Shown here: positions 1 to 7,159 of the stretch, piece by piece
Layout of the letters: every line of letters begins with the position of its first letter
Numbering within the stretch: position 1 is the first letter of the stretch
Source of the DNA: Opitutales bacterium
GTDB taxonomy: Bacteria > Verrucomicrobiota > Verrucomicrobiia > Opitutales > JABSRG01
Reading direction: 5' to 3'
Assembly (NCBI GenBank): GCA_013215165.1
Contig: JABSRG010000004.1
Location: forward strand, 1-64,000
DNA: 64,000 bases
Made by a program: the position numbers and the translations under genes
Notes under the pieces: model-generated
The model's database searches: none
What the model saw: only the letters and a program-made list of their open reading frames with translations
What the model was told of the DNA's origin: nothing

Positions 1-47
1 AGAAGCGAAACTTCGGTTCTTTTTTCGCTTTCTGATTTAGCTTCCAT
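1..47 (-). CDS. possible N-terminus of the intron-encoded reverse transcriptase (partial)
   Basis: An ATG at 47-45 on the minus strand opens a frame (MEAKSESEKRTEVSL) that runs off the window. Its place, about 530 bases inside the putative intron, fits the domain IV ORF of a bacterial group II intron. Fifteen residues are too few to recognise a family and there is no clear Shine-Dalgarno sequence. The call rests on position only. Confidence 0.25.
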   Translation of the reverse strand, partial: MEAKSESEKRTEVSL

Positions 48-577
48 CTCTGTGTTTGAAGTTTGTCCGGAAGGAGGTCCATGTGCACTTTATGGGAGTC
101 CAGATAGCTTCTGTCCGGTGTTCCGTAGTGGACCTCAGGGTCAAGCGGCTTCATTACATTTTGATCGTTGCATGTTTACAGTTGGATTCCTTCGCTCCGA
201 GTGGATTAGACTCTTCCTTGCTACTATGAATCCATCCGACTTCCAATCGGTTAGGACAACCGACCGGATCTCTCAGGTTCCTCGACTTCTCTTTGCCTAC
301 GCGCTGTCTCCAGTCACCCCGGGGAGCCCAATGGTTGCACTCAGGTATCACTTCACCATTGGTTGCAGACTTCACCATATCCGGAAGGATGGTCACTCCC
401 ATTAAGCGTAACGAGGCCGAATCGAGTTCACTTTCGTTACGGCTCGCAGGTTCGGCTAAGCGGGCTTCGGCTTGGGGATTACTCCTTTCACCGCCGCTTC
501 GCCTACATGATGGATACCTAGTTGTCATGATGATTTCGTTTCAGATCATTAGAGAAGTCAGGCTTGGCCTGACGCAC
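1..577 (-). mobile_element. 5' part of a probable group II intron, cut by the window edge
   Basis: On the minus strand the sequence starting at 577 begins GTGCG, the expected 5' end of a group II intron. It is followed by several hundred bases that can fold extensively and carry no convincing protein. The outer flank (578 upward) matches two other copies of a local repeat (around 832 and 1340), which continue uninterrupted at exactly this point, so the segment is an insertion. The open frame opposite (154-528) is the usual spurious ORF of structured RNA. A short frame at 1-47 could be the start of the intron-encoded protein. Domains V/VI and the 3' end lie outside the window. The class is not determined; rRNA was considered and rejected. 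Confidence 0.6.
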
Positions 578-713
578 CGGAAGACGCGAAATGAGCGCGG
601 AATTGTTTTTTAAATCGTTGTCGTGATCGCTGTCGTTGTCGGTCTGTGACTTTGATCGGTTTGATGGTTTTGATTTTTGATCCGCTAATGGACGCGAATC
701 CACGCGAATTTTT
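578..713 (+). repeat. dispersed repeat family A, copy 1 (interrupted by the intron)
   Basis: Starts with 'cggaagacgcgaaatgagcg' and ends with a 'gacgcgaatccacgcgaattttt' type tail, passing through stretches such as 'aaatcgttgtcgtgatcgct'. The same modules in the same order recur at 783-974 and, in part, at 1293-1411. Its left end stops exactly where the GTGCG-type insertion begins. Non-coding; the short ORFs across it are not conserved between copies. Confidence 0.7.
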
Positions 714-782
714 GGGTTGGTATGCTGGGCTCTGAGTATCTCAGGTGTGAAATCCATTACAGGTCATTTTAGTGCGATTGAT

Positions 783-974
783 GCCGAGCTGGGGCTCGGC
801 GGTCCCGGGAAGACGAACGCTGAGGTCTTGGCCGCGGAAGACGCAGAAATGACGCGGAATCTTTTAAATCGTTGTCGTGTTCGTGATCGCTATCGTTGGC
901 GGTCGGTAACTTAGATCGGTTTGATGGTTTTGATTTTTGATCCGCGAATGGACGCGAATGAACGCGAATTTTTA
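783..974 (+). repeat. dispersed repeat family A, copy 2 (longest)
   Basis: Begins with the small hairpin GCCGAG-CTGGGG-CTCGGC (783-800), then a 'ggaagacgcagaaatgacgcg' type module, then 'aaatcgttgtcgtgttcgtg', and ends in the tail 'gaatggacgcgaatgaacgc'. It is the fullest copy in the window and serves as the template for reading the others. The tail motif recurs near 33173-33212, so the family is dispersed. Confidence 0.7.
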
Positions 975-985
975 TAACATGTTGT

Positions 986-1013
986 GCCGAGCTGGGGCTC
1001 GGCGGCTCCCGGG
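986..1013 (+). repeat. dispersed repeat family A, hairpin-only fragment
   Basis: Contains just the GCCGAGCTGGGGCTCGGC hairpin and the following 'ggctcccggg', matching the heads of the copies at 783 and 1293. It resembles a solo REP-like palindrome. Confidence 0.6.
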
Positions 1014-1024
1014 GGAGAAGGATT

Positions 1025-1213
1025 CTAGCTCAGGCAGCGGACGAAGGTGTCGCGGAGGACGTCGGGCTGGTCGTTGGGGCGGGCAAGGATGCCTTCGAAG
1101 GCGCGGGTAAATTCGAGCTGGAAGTTGATGAGTTTGCGGAGGGGGACGCGGTCGGCGGTAGCGGCGAGGCGTCCGGCGTACCAGGCGTTTTGTGAAAAAT
1201 ATTGAAGGGGCTT
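1025..1213 (-). pseudogene. C-terminal remnant of an unrecognised protein
   Basis: The minus strand from 1213 reads 62 codons to a TAG at 1027-1025, ending in residues such as KLINFQLEFTRAFEGILARP and a C-terminal VLRDTFVRCLS. The amino-acid pattern is protein-like (amphipathic, aromatic-rich), unlike the proline/serine-rich frame that overlaps it. A stop codon (TAA, 1216-1214) lies just upstream in frame and no start is available, so this is the tail of a gene whose front has been lost. The family was not recognised. Confidence 0.4.
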
Positions 1214-1292
1214 TTACGTGGTTCGCCGGGAAAGAGGTCGTTGAATTGGTGGCTGAAATCTATGTTATTGCGGGGCGTTTGGAGCGATCTGT

Positions 1293-1411
1293 GCCGAGCT
1301 GGGGCTCGGCGGTCCCAGGAGGACGAACGCTGGGTTTTGCCGCGGAAGACGCGAAATGAGCGCGGTGTTTTCCTTAAATCGATGTCATATTCGTTGTCGG
1401 TGTCGCGATAC
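1293..1411 (+). repeat. dispersed repeat family A, copy 3
   Basis: Starts with the same GCCGAG/CTCGGC hairpin as 783-800 and continues through 'gccgcggaagacgcgaaatg' to 'tcgttgtcggtgtcgcg'. It lacks the 'gacgcgaatgaacgcg' tail. It shows the uninterrupted sequence across the site where copy 1 carries the intron. Confidence 0.65.
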
Positions 1412-1630
1412 CGCTGATCACAGGCGCGATCACGCGGCAAGTGGTCAGTTCTGAGGGTTTACTGTTTTTTACCCGAAAATGTCAGTAGACTCGAATGAAG
1501 TTATAGACGACAGCTCTGGACCGATCTAAGTCGCCAGTCGCTGGTAGCGCATCACGTGCGCATTCAGTCGATTCGGATGTCGATGTTTGGCTTTGGTGAT
1601 GGGGCTCTGGAGACCGGTGCTTGGTGGCCG

Positions 1631-1691
1631 CCGATTGGTATTTGCAATCGGTGGATTTCGATGACGAAAACGACCACGATTTACGGTCGTT
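1631..1691. other. two small hairpins upstream of a toxin-antitoxin pair
   Basis: CCGATTG/CAATCGG (1631-1651, 7 bp stem, 7 nt loop) and AACGACC/GGTCGTT (1669-1691, 7 bp stem, 9 nt loop). There is no T-tract typical of a terminator on either strand. The rest of 1412-1742 shows no gene. The hairpins could end transcription from the left or be part of the leader of the following operon. Confidence 0.35.
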
Positions 1692-1718
1692 ATTCTGATA
1701 TAACAGCGTTGCAAGTAT

Positions 1719-1735
1719 ACTAGTCCACACTAGTC
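1719..1735 (+). promoter_or_regulatory. direct repeat, candidate antitoxin operator
   Basis: ACTAGTC occurs twice, 10 bases apart (1719-1725 and 1729-1735), eight bases before the antitoxin start. Phd-type antitoxins bind short repeats at their own promoter, so this is the best candidate autoregulatory site. Inferred from position and repetition only. Confidence 0.4.
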
Positions 1736-1742
1736 TATCTTT

Positions 1743-2048
1743 ATGCAATACGATCAAAACGAACCAGCCACCTGGACTGTCGCCGAGGCCAAGGCGCGGC
1801 TTTCTGAGGTGATACGGTCTGCCAAGGCACAGGGGCCTCAAAAAATCGGCCTGAAGGAACCGTGTTATATCATCTCCGCAGAAGAATTTGCGAAATTGAG
1901 GCAACCGGAAGTGCCCTTAGGACAATGGCTGGTAGAAAACCTTGCGAACGTTGGCGAGATCGAGCTGCCCAGCCGGGAGGGGCATCACCGCGAAAAACCA
2001 TTTTGGGCAGACTGGACTGAGGAGGATTGGGGTGAGATCAAAGACTAG
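1743..2048 (+). CDS. type II antitoxin, Phd/YefM-like
   Basis: A 101-residue protein that begins close to the family's usual pattern, TWTVAEAKARLSEVI, in which a short strand and helix form the dimeric DNA-binding half. The C-terminal half (WADWTEEDW) is acidic and tryptophan-rich, as expected for the flexible toxin-binding tail. The next gene overlaps by 17 bases and encodes a PIN-domain toxin, the usual partner. Transcription is probably autoregulated through the ACTAGTC repeats just upstream. Confidence 0.8.
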   Translation: MQYDQNEPATWTVAEAKARLSEVIRSAKAQGPQKIGLKEPCYIISAEEFAKLRQPEVPLGQWLVENLANVGEIELPSREGHHREKPFWADWTEEDWGEIKD

Positions 2049-2463
2049 CTGCTTGTTTGATACGAACTTACTTTCAGAACTTACACTGCCCAGGCCCAAT
2101 CCTAGTGTCGTGCGCTTCATGATGCAGGCAGGAGATGCCTACATATCGGTCATTTCTATTCACGAGATGACATTTGGCTTGGGCTTGATGGAAAGGAATT
2201 CAAAAAGAGCCCGTCACTTAAAGGCGAAAATCGATGAGCTCATGCAGGCTTATACATCCAGCACTCTCAGCGTATCGCATGAATGCGCCCGCATCGCAGC
2301 CGATTTAAGGATATCCGCTCAAAATGCTGGCCGAGCTTTATCCTTTGGAGACGCCGTCATCGCCGCCACTGCCCTAGAGCATCACCTCCAGCTCGCCACT
2401 CGGAACACTAAGGATTTTGAGTTCCTAGCGATTGATTGCGTGAATCCCTGGCAGGAGGACTAA
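2032..2463 (+). CDS. vapC: VapC-type PIN-domain ribonuclease toxin
   Basis: A 143-residue PIN-domain protein. The N-terminal CLFDTNLLSEL carries the first metal-binding aspartate, a central ISIHEMTFGL the conserved glutamate, and FGDAVIAATALEH the later acidic residues. VapC toxins cleave RNA, often tRNA, when not bound by antitoxin. The GTG start at 2032 is chosen because GGAGGA lies just before it and gives the usual 17-base overlap with the antitoxin; a further-upstream ATG at 1942 would give a non-family extension. The stop at 2463 is one base from rnhB, so the TA pair and rnhB may share a transcript. Confidence 0.85.
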   Translation: MRSKTSCLFDTNLLSELTLPRPNPSVVRFMMQAGDAYISVISIHEMTFGLGLMERNSKRARHLKAKIDELMQAYTSSTLSVSHECARIAADLRISAQNAGRALSFGDAVIAATALEHHLQLATRNTKDFEFLAIDCVNPWQED

Positions 2464-2464
2464 T

Positions 2465-3166
2465 ATGGCTGCCCTCTCCCCAAGCCGCTGGCTGCATGAC
2501 AAACGACTGATCGCCGAGCATCCGGTGATCATCGGCGTCGATGAAGTCGGACGTGGCTGTTTGGCTGGCCCGGTGGTCGCCGGGGCTGTCGAGCTGAATC
2601 GGGCATTTTTTCAAAGCCGCATGCGTCGCGCCGCAGCTCTGGAATTTCGCGACAGTAAACAACTCACAGCTAAACGTCGCGAGGCCCTACACAAAACCAT
2701 TGAAGACTGGTGCAGCGAAGGCTCCATACGCCTGGCTATCGCATCGGCCAGTGTCGAAGAAATAGACCGGCTCAACATTCTAGGCGCCAACACGCTAGCA
2801 ATGCGGCGCGCCCTCAGTGAATTGTTAGGCGAATCCGTCGGCCCAACACGCATCCTCGTCGATGGGCGGCCGGTGAAGCACCTCGGATACGATCATCGCG
2901 CCATTGTAAAGGGTGACGACACGAGCCTCGCTATTGCTATCGCATCGGTAGCAGCGAAAGTGTTTCGGGACCGTCTCATGGCTGAGCTTGCCACATCATT
3001 TCCTCATTACGGCTTCGAAGAAAACGCGGGGTATGGCACAGCCAAACACCGTGAAGGCCTCAAACGGCATGGCCCTTGCAAACACCATCGTTATCTATTT
3101 ATACAGAAAATATGTGGCTCAGAGCCCGCTTACAGGCAAAACGAGTTTAGCCTCTCCACCGAATAG
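2465..3166 (+). CDS. rnhB: ribonuclease HII
   Basis: A 233-residue RNase HII, which cuts the RNA strand of RNA-DNA hybrids and initiates removal of single ribonucleotides misincorporated in DNA. The N-terminal IIGVDEVGRGCLAGPVV contains the metal-binding Asp-Glu pair and the Gly-Arg-Gly loop that senses the RNA-DNA junction; a downstream ILVDG and a C-terminal HYGFEENAGYGTAKH match conserved blocks. It starts one base after the vapC stop and is followed nine bases later by pdxJ. Confidence 0.95.
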   Translation: MAALSPSRWLHDKRLIAEHPVIIGVDEVGRGCLAGPVVAGAVELNRAFFQSRMRRAAALEFRDSKQLTAKRREALHKTIEDWCSEGSIRLAIASASVEEIDRLNILGANTLAMRRALSELLGESVGPTRILVDGRPVKHLGYDHRAIVKGDDTSLAIAIASVAAKVFRDRLMAELATSFPHYGFEENAGYGTAKHREGLKRHGPCKHHRYLFIQKICGSEPAYRQNEFSLSTE

Positions 3167-3174
3167 TCCACACC

Positions 3175-3942
3175 ATGAACGTCCCCATCCAACTTGGAGT
3201 AAATATCGACCACAGCGCCACCGTCCGTCAGGCACGCTATCGCGAATTTGAGAAAGACTGTGGCAGCAATATCGAGCCCGATCCTGTCGACGTCGCACTC
3301 TGTGCGGAAAAGGCCGGCGCTGACGGCATCACCCTCCATCCGCGCGAGGACCAACGCCACATCCAACTTTCCGATGTGCGCCGCATGCGTGAAGCGATTG
3401 GCACCCGCATGAACCTGGAGATGGCCTGTACCGATGAGATGGTAGACTTTGCTCTGGAAATCATGCCGGAGTGCGTGCTGCTCGTGCCAGAAAAACGCGA
3501 AGAAGTGACGACTGAAGGTGGCCTGGACGTAGCAAGCCAAGTGGATCGCGTAAAGGCCGCCACGCAGCGACTCCAGGAAGTGGGAATCGAAGTGAGCCTA
3601 TTCATCGACTCAGATGATCGATCGATCAATGCCTCCGCAGAAATCGGAGCCGATATGGTCGAGCTGCATACAGGCGCTTACGCGAATCTCTTCTACGAGA
3701 AAAAGACCCGCAAAGAAGAGCTAGAGAAGCTCATCGCTGGCTCAGAGCTAGCACATGAACATGGTATTTTAGTCAACGCGGGCCACGGCATTAATTACAC
3801 CAATGTCACCGACCTCGTAACTCAGGTGCCACATCTCTACGAGCTCAACATTGGCCACGCTATCATCTCTCGCGCCATCTTTACCGGCATCGACTCTGCG
3901 GTCCGCGAAATGCGAGCCAAGATGCATTGCGCGTTTCGTTAA
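3175..3942 (+). CDS. pdxJ: pyridoxine 5'-phosphate synthase
   Basis: A 255-residue PdxJ that condenses 1-deoxyxylulose 5-phosphate with 3-amino-2-oxopropyl phosphate to give pyridoxine 5'-phosphate, the last ring-forming step of DXP-dependent vitamin B6 synthesis. The opening QLGVNIDHSATVRQARY is the family signature; GADGITLHPREDQRHI carries the catalytic histidine region and VNAGHGINYTNV the phosphate-binding end. The length is typical, perhaps slightly long. Gene order rnhB-pdxJ-nnr is tight and on one strand. Confidence 0.95.
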   Translation: MNVPIQLGVNIDHSATVRQARYREFEKDCGSNIEPDPVDVALCAEKAGADGITLHPREDQRHIQLSDVRRMREAIGTRMNLEMACTDEMVDFALEIMPECVLLVPEKREEVTTEGGLDVASQVDRVKAATQRLQEVGIEVSLFIDSDDRSINASAEIGADMVELHTGAYANLFYEKKTRKEELEKLIAGSELAHEHGILVNAGHGINYTNVTDLVTQVPHLYELNIGHAIISRAIFTGIDSAVREMRAKMHCAFR

Positions 3943-3945
3943 GCA

Positions 3946-5487
3946 TTGGCTGATGGCTCAGTGACATCCAATAGGTCCAGTCCCTTACATCCGATCCTCA
4001 CTTGTTCTGCAGCAAAGGCGTTTGAGGACGCTTTTTTTGGAGACGACCTTGCACGAGCTGAAAGTGCCATGCGCCGCGCTGGTATGACCGTAGGACGTGC
4101 AATATTGGCGGATCTTCCAAAGAGCTTTTTCGAGCACCCTTTCCCCACACACCTGATTGTTCTTTGCGGCAAGGGAAACAATACCGGCGATGCCCTCTAT
4201 GCCGCCTATGCTATCGCTCTAGAACAAAATGTTGAGGTAACACTTCTTCTGTGTGCAGATCGCGACGCGTGGAGTCCGTCGATCCAGCGCGCAGCGGATA
4301 CTCTGGCATCCGAAGCACCGTGCACATTCATGAGCGCGTCAGATTTCGCCCAGCCCACACGTCATACTGAGGCCATCGAAATCGTGATTGATGGCATCGT
4401 CGGCATGCAATTTCGCCCTCCTTTAAGGGAGCCTGTTAGATCCCTGATACACAAGGTGAATCAACTCGATGGGATCCATGCACGCATCGCCATCGATATG
4501 CCCAGCGGAATAAATGCTAACGATGCAGACGCTACCTTCCGCGCTGACTTCACGTATGCTACAGGCATCCTGAAAACAGAACTCATCGAGAGCGCTCCAG
4601 AGATTACTGGGCGTATACGCTACGTCGATATCGGCTTCTTTGACGACGCGCCCGCAGATAGCATACATCGCGTCTATAGCCATCCCGCAAAGCCCGCCCC
4701 GCTGCGACCCGCTGCTTGCGATAAACGCACCTTTGGCCATTTGCTTCTCATTGCAGGATCGCGGTCGATGCCGGGAGCCTTACTCATGGCGGCAAAAGCG
4801 GCTATCCGTTCGGGAGTCGGCTTGCTGACAATCGGAGCACCTGAATCTATTTGTGCACAGCTCCAAGGGATAATCCCTGAAGCTATGTGGCTCCCTTGGC
4901 CGGAAAACGATTCGGGCGGACTCTCACTCGAAGGGACTACTCTGATCGAGGCCCACAAATCACGCTATAACGCTATGGCGCTCGGACCAGGAATGGGTAG
5001 CGCCCCCGAAACTAAAATCTTGATCAGCACACTCATTCTTGGATGGGACAAACCGCTCCTCCTTGATGCCGATGCGCTCTTTCCAGGAGCAGTTGAGGCA
5101 GTTCAACAATCCATTGAAAAACGATCAGCAACTGTCCTTACACCCCACGCCGGAGAACTGGCACGGATCGCTCATAACCGGACACCGACCCGACTAGCTG
5201 AAGACATACATGGCTTTGTGATTGAAAAAGGCCCCAGGTCCTGGGTGCACGACGCTGGGACTTCAGTACTCGTCCCTCACGGTGGCCCGGTTCTCGCACG
5301 CGGTGGCTCAGGCGATATCCTTGCCGGTCTCGTTGCTGGATTCATAGCTGCCACAGCGAATAAAATTGGAATTGAAACCGTCTGCGCTGCCGCTGCCCAC
5401 CATGGCCTCGCAGCAGATCGTCTATGCCACCATTCAGGGGAGCAATTCGTTCAGACTACTGATATATTAGTGCATCTAGAGAGTTGA
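3946..5487 (+). CDS. nnr: bifunctional NAD(P)H-hydrate epimerase / dehydratase
   Basis: A 513-residue two-domain enzyme that repairs damaged nicotinamide cofactors. The N-terminal YjeF domain (about 15-230) interconverts R and S hydrates; its GKGNNTGD loop is a variant of GNNGGDG. The C-terminal carbohydrate-kinase-like domain (about 250-510) dehydrates the S form using ATP or ADP; LALGPGMG, VLTPHAGELARI and GGSGDILAGLVAG are the nucleotide-binding blocks. The start is a TTG at 3946, three bases after pdxJ; an in-frame GTG at 3961 is an alternative, and no ATG lies before the first domain. Confidence 0.9.
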   Translation: MADGSVTSNRSSPLHPILTCSAAKAFEDAFFGDDLARAESAMRRAGMTVGRAILADLPKSFFEHPFPTHLIVLCGKGNNTGDALYAAYAIALEQNVEVTLLLCADRDAWSPSIQRAADTLASEAPCTFMSASDFAQPTRHTEAIEIVIDGIVGMQFRPPLREPVRSLIHKVNQLDGIHARIAIDMPSGINANDADATFRADFTYATGILKTELIESAPEITGRIRYVDIGFFDDAPADSIHRVYSHPAKPAPLRPAACDKRTFGHLLLIAGSRSMPGALLMAAKAAIRSGVGLLTIGAPESICAQLQGIIPEAMWLPWPENDSGGLSLEGTTLIEAHKSRYNAMALGPGMGSAPETKILISTLILGWDKPLLLDADALFPGAVEAVQQSIEKRSATVLTPHAGELARIAHNRTPTRLAEDIHGFVIEKGPRSWVHDAGTSVLVPHGGPVLARGGSGDILAGLVAGFIAATANKIGIETVCAAAAHHGLAADRLCHHSGEQFVQTTDILVHLES

Positions 5488-5522
5488 CGTGATGCATACA
5501 AATTTCGATATTCGTATGCATG
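5484..5522 (+). promoter_or_regulatory. promoter with palindromic operator overlapping the antitoxin start codon
   Basis: TTGACG (5484-5489) and GATATT (5507-5512), 17 bases apart, form a plausible sigma-70 promoter. An inverted repeat ATGCATAC (5492-5499) / GTATGCAT (5514-5521) surrounds the -10 region, and its right arm includes the ATG of the antitoxin (5520-5522). Transcription would start at or next to the ATG, giving a leaderless mRNA. The palindrome is the likely VapB-VapC binding site. The -35 overlaps the nnr stop codon. Confidence 0.55.
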
Positions 5523-5750
5523 AGAACCACGTTAAACATTGATGATGCACTGCTGAAGCGGGCAATGGAACTGACTGGTGAAAGCCAGAAGACGGCCGTG
5601 GTCAATATGGCTTTAAAAGCCTTGATCTCTCAAGTTGCGGCTAGAAAACTCATGCAGATTGGTGGCTCACAAACGAATTTCGAGACGGCACCGAGGCATC
5701 AAAGAGTCGCTGAAAGTCAGGCTAAATACTATGTCTCAGATAATTCCTGA
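5520..5750 (+). CDS. vapB: VapB-type antitoxin
   Basis: A 76-residue antitoxin. MRTTLNIDDALLKRAMELTG is the ribbon-helix-helix start of the VapB family, followed by a polar C-terminal tail that would wrap the toxin. The gene overlaps the PIN toxin by 20 bases. No Shine-Dalgarno sequence is present and the start codon lies inside an operator-like palindrome, which points to leaderless, autoregulated expression. Confidence 0.85.
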   Translation: MRTTLNIDDALLKRAMELTGESQKTAVVNMALKALISQVAARKLMQIGGSQTNFETAPRHQRVAESQAKYYVSDNS

Positions 5751-6102
5751 TACGTGCATCTGGGTCGACTTCATCCATCAAAATGATACGCATCTAAATG
5801 AGCTTTTACTCGCTGATCGAGTGATAGTGATGGACTCAATTGTCGGAGAACTCGCCGTTGGAAATCTAAGTCAAAGAGATAAAACCCTAGAGTTTTTACA
5901 TGAACTCGACCACATCGATGAGCCTAGCTTTCACTCAACGCTCGCTTTCATAGAAGACAACCAGCTCTTCGGAATCGGACTGAGCTGGGTTGATACAATT
6001 GTGCTTCATGCGGCCCAAATGGCTGGCGTCGCGCTGTGGACGCGTGATAAGCGAGTCGCATCGGTCGCGAAGGCTCTCGGCTTTGCGCATGATCTGAGTT
6101 AA
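5731..6102 (+). CDS. vapC: VapC-type PIN-domain ribonuclease toxin
   Basis: A 123-residue PIN toxin. IIPDTCIWVDF carries the first catalytic aspartate, SIVGELAVG the glutamate, and LSWVDTIVLHAA and LWTRDKRV the remaining acidic positions. The ATG at 5731 fits the family N-terminus (Ser-Gln-Ile-Ile-Pro-Asp); a longer frame from 5635 runs inside vapB and is not needed. This is the second VapBC-like module in 4 kb, with antitoxins of different folds. Confidence 0.88.
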   Translation: MSQIIPDTCIWVDFIHQNDTHLNELLLADRVIVMDSIVGELAVGNLSQRDKTLEFLHELDHIDEPSFHSTLAFIEDNQLFGIGLSWVDTIVLHAAQMAGVALWTRDKRVASVAKALGFAHDLS

Positions 6103-6130
6103 ATCGGTGGATGGCATTTCGACAAATCCC

Positions 6131-6186
6131 GATGGCGGCGACGAAGCGCCGCTCTCCAGAACTTCCGGGTTGAAGGAGCACGTTCT
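6131..6186 (-). repeat. fragment of dispersed repeat family B
   Basis: On the minus strand this reads 'tggagagcggcgcttcgtcg' followed by 'ccgccatc', nearly identical to the core of the repeat copies at about 30330 and 33590, with preceding 'aacgtgctcctt' also alignable. Here it is a short core only and inverted with respect to the other copies. Confidence 0.55.
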
Positions 6187-6206
6187 GGCGTTACCCCTTG
6201 CTCAGC

Positions 6207-6809
6207 ATGATTGAATTCACCCCTCCCGAGAAGACCTACGACGGCTACCTGTTTGACTGCGACGGGACGCTGGCGGATACCATGCCGCTTTATTACGAGG
6301 CGTGGAAGGAGGCGATCGGCATTTTGGCACCCGAGGTCGATTACTCGCCCCAGTTTTTCTATAGTATGGGCGGATTGAGCGTCGCCGACACGGTTCACAA
6401 CATCAACCGCCTGTGGGGAACTTCAGTCGAAATCGCAGCAGCGGATGAGCTTAAGGAAGCTGCTGTCGCACGTTTATTCACCGACGTCCAACCTATAAAA
6501 CCTCTGGTTGATTATGCTCACGCTTGTTTAGATGCCGGTCATCCCGTCGCCGTCGTGTCGGGAAGCCCACGCTCTGAGGTGGAAAAGACGCTACACTCTA
6601 TCGGTTTGTTAGACCGCATCCCTATACGTGTTTGTCAGGGAGAAGTGGCTCGCGGCAAACCAGCACCGGACCCCTTTCTGCGGGGAGCCGAACTCCTGGG
6701 TGTAGAACCTACAAAATGTCTTGTTCTGGAAGACTCAGATCTCGGCGTTCAGTCGGCTATCGATGCTGGGATGGATTGGATAAAAATACCGAATACGATG
6801 GGTATCTAA
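6207..6809 (+). CDS. HAD-superfamily phosphatase, beta-phosphoglucomutase-like
   Basis: A 200-residue HAD hydrolase. Motif I is FDCDGTLADT (nucleophile Asp and acid/base Asp), motif II VVSGSPRSEV, motif III the lysine of GKPAPDPF, and motif IV LEDSDLGVQSA. The cap between motifs I and II is helical, as in the beta-phosphoglucomutase/GS1 subfamily, so the substrate is probably a small sugar phosphate. The ATG at 6207 is preferred over a TTG at 6198. It heads a stretch of sugar and polysaccharide genes, some broken, and may belong to that decayed locus. Confidence 0.8.
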   Translation: MIEFTPPEKTYDGYLFDCDGTLADTMPLYYEAWKEAIGILAPEVDYSPQFFYSMGGLSVADTVHNINRLWGTSVEIAAADELKEAAVARLFTDVQPIKPLVDYAHACLDAGHPVAVVSGSPRSEVEKTLHSIGLLDRIPIRVCQGEVARGKPAPDPFLRGAELLGVEPTKCLVLEDSDLGVQSAIDAGMDWIKIPNTMGI

Positions 6810-7159
6810 CTTTTACTCTCGGGTCGGCGATGAGACTACCGTTTGCAGAGTGCACAGAAAGCTGCCAGAGCATGTTCGCGTGCCTTTTATGGGTGAAGCC
6901 TTCGGCGATTCACATTCACTCGTCGCAAAGACTGCCCATCATTTGTACCGCCTCGCTTCGAGCTTCCCTTCCTGAATGTGGTAAAGCGTGTATTGCGTGG
7001 GAATCGATGGAGAGGGATTTACTCAGACTCAGTCAGGTTGATTTCCATGCCGAGCAGTCTCTAAAAGCCAAAGAACTTCACCGAGAATCTTTCAGCATCG
7101 ATCAAATGGTGAGGCGCACTTTCGATGTATATAGCCTGAGTATGTCTGGCTCGCTATGA
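6810..7159 (+). pseudogene. probable remnant of a glycosyltransferase gene
   Basis: No single frame covers this stretch, but two frames look like pieces of a GT4 glycosyltransferase. One reads VHRKLPEHVRVPFMGEAFGD followed by a leucine-rich helix, like the early part of such enzymes. Another, near the end, reads SLKAKELHRESFSIDQMV then RRTFDVYSL, much like the C-terminal helix of GT4 proteins. The central domains are missing and the frames are shifted. It lies between a HAD phosphatase and an intact GT4. Identification is tentative. Confidence 0.35.

Noticed and set aside
52-528. Overlapping ORFs on both strands at the window start (117 and 124 residues)
   Set aside because: They overlap a structured segment with a GTGCG-type 5' end; composition is that of RNA read as protein. 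Treated as intron RNA.
1-577. Ribosomal RNA or RNase P RNA
   Set aside because: No recognisable rRNA or RNase P core motifs; the insertion into a repeat copy at 577/578 fits a mobile intron better.
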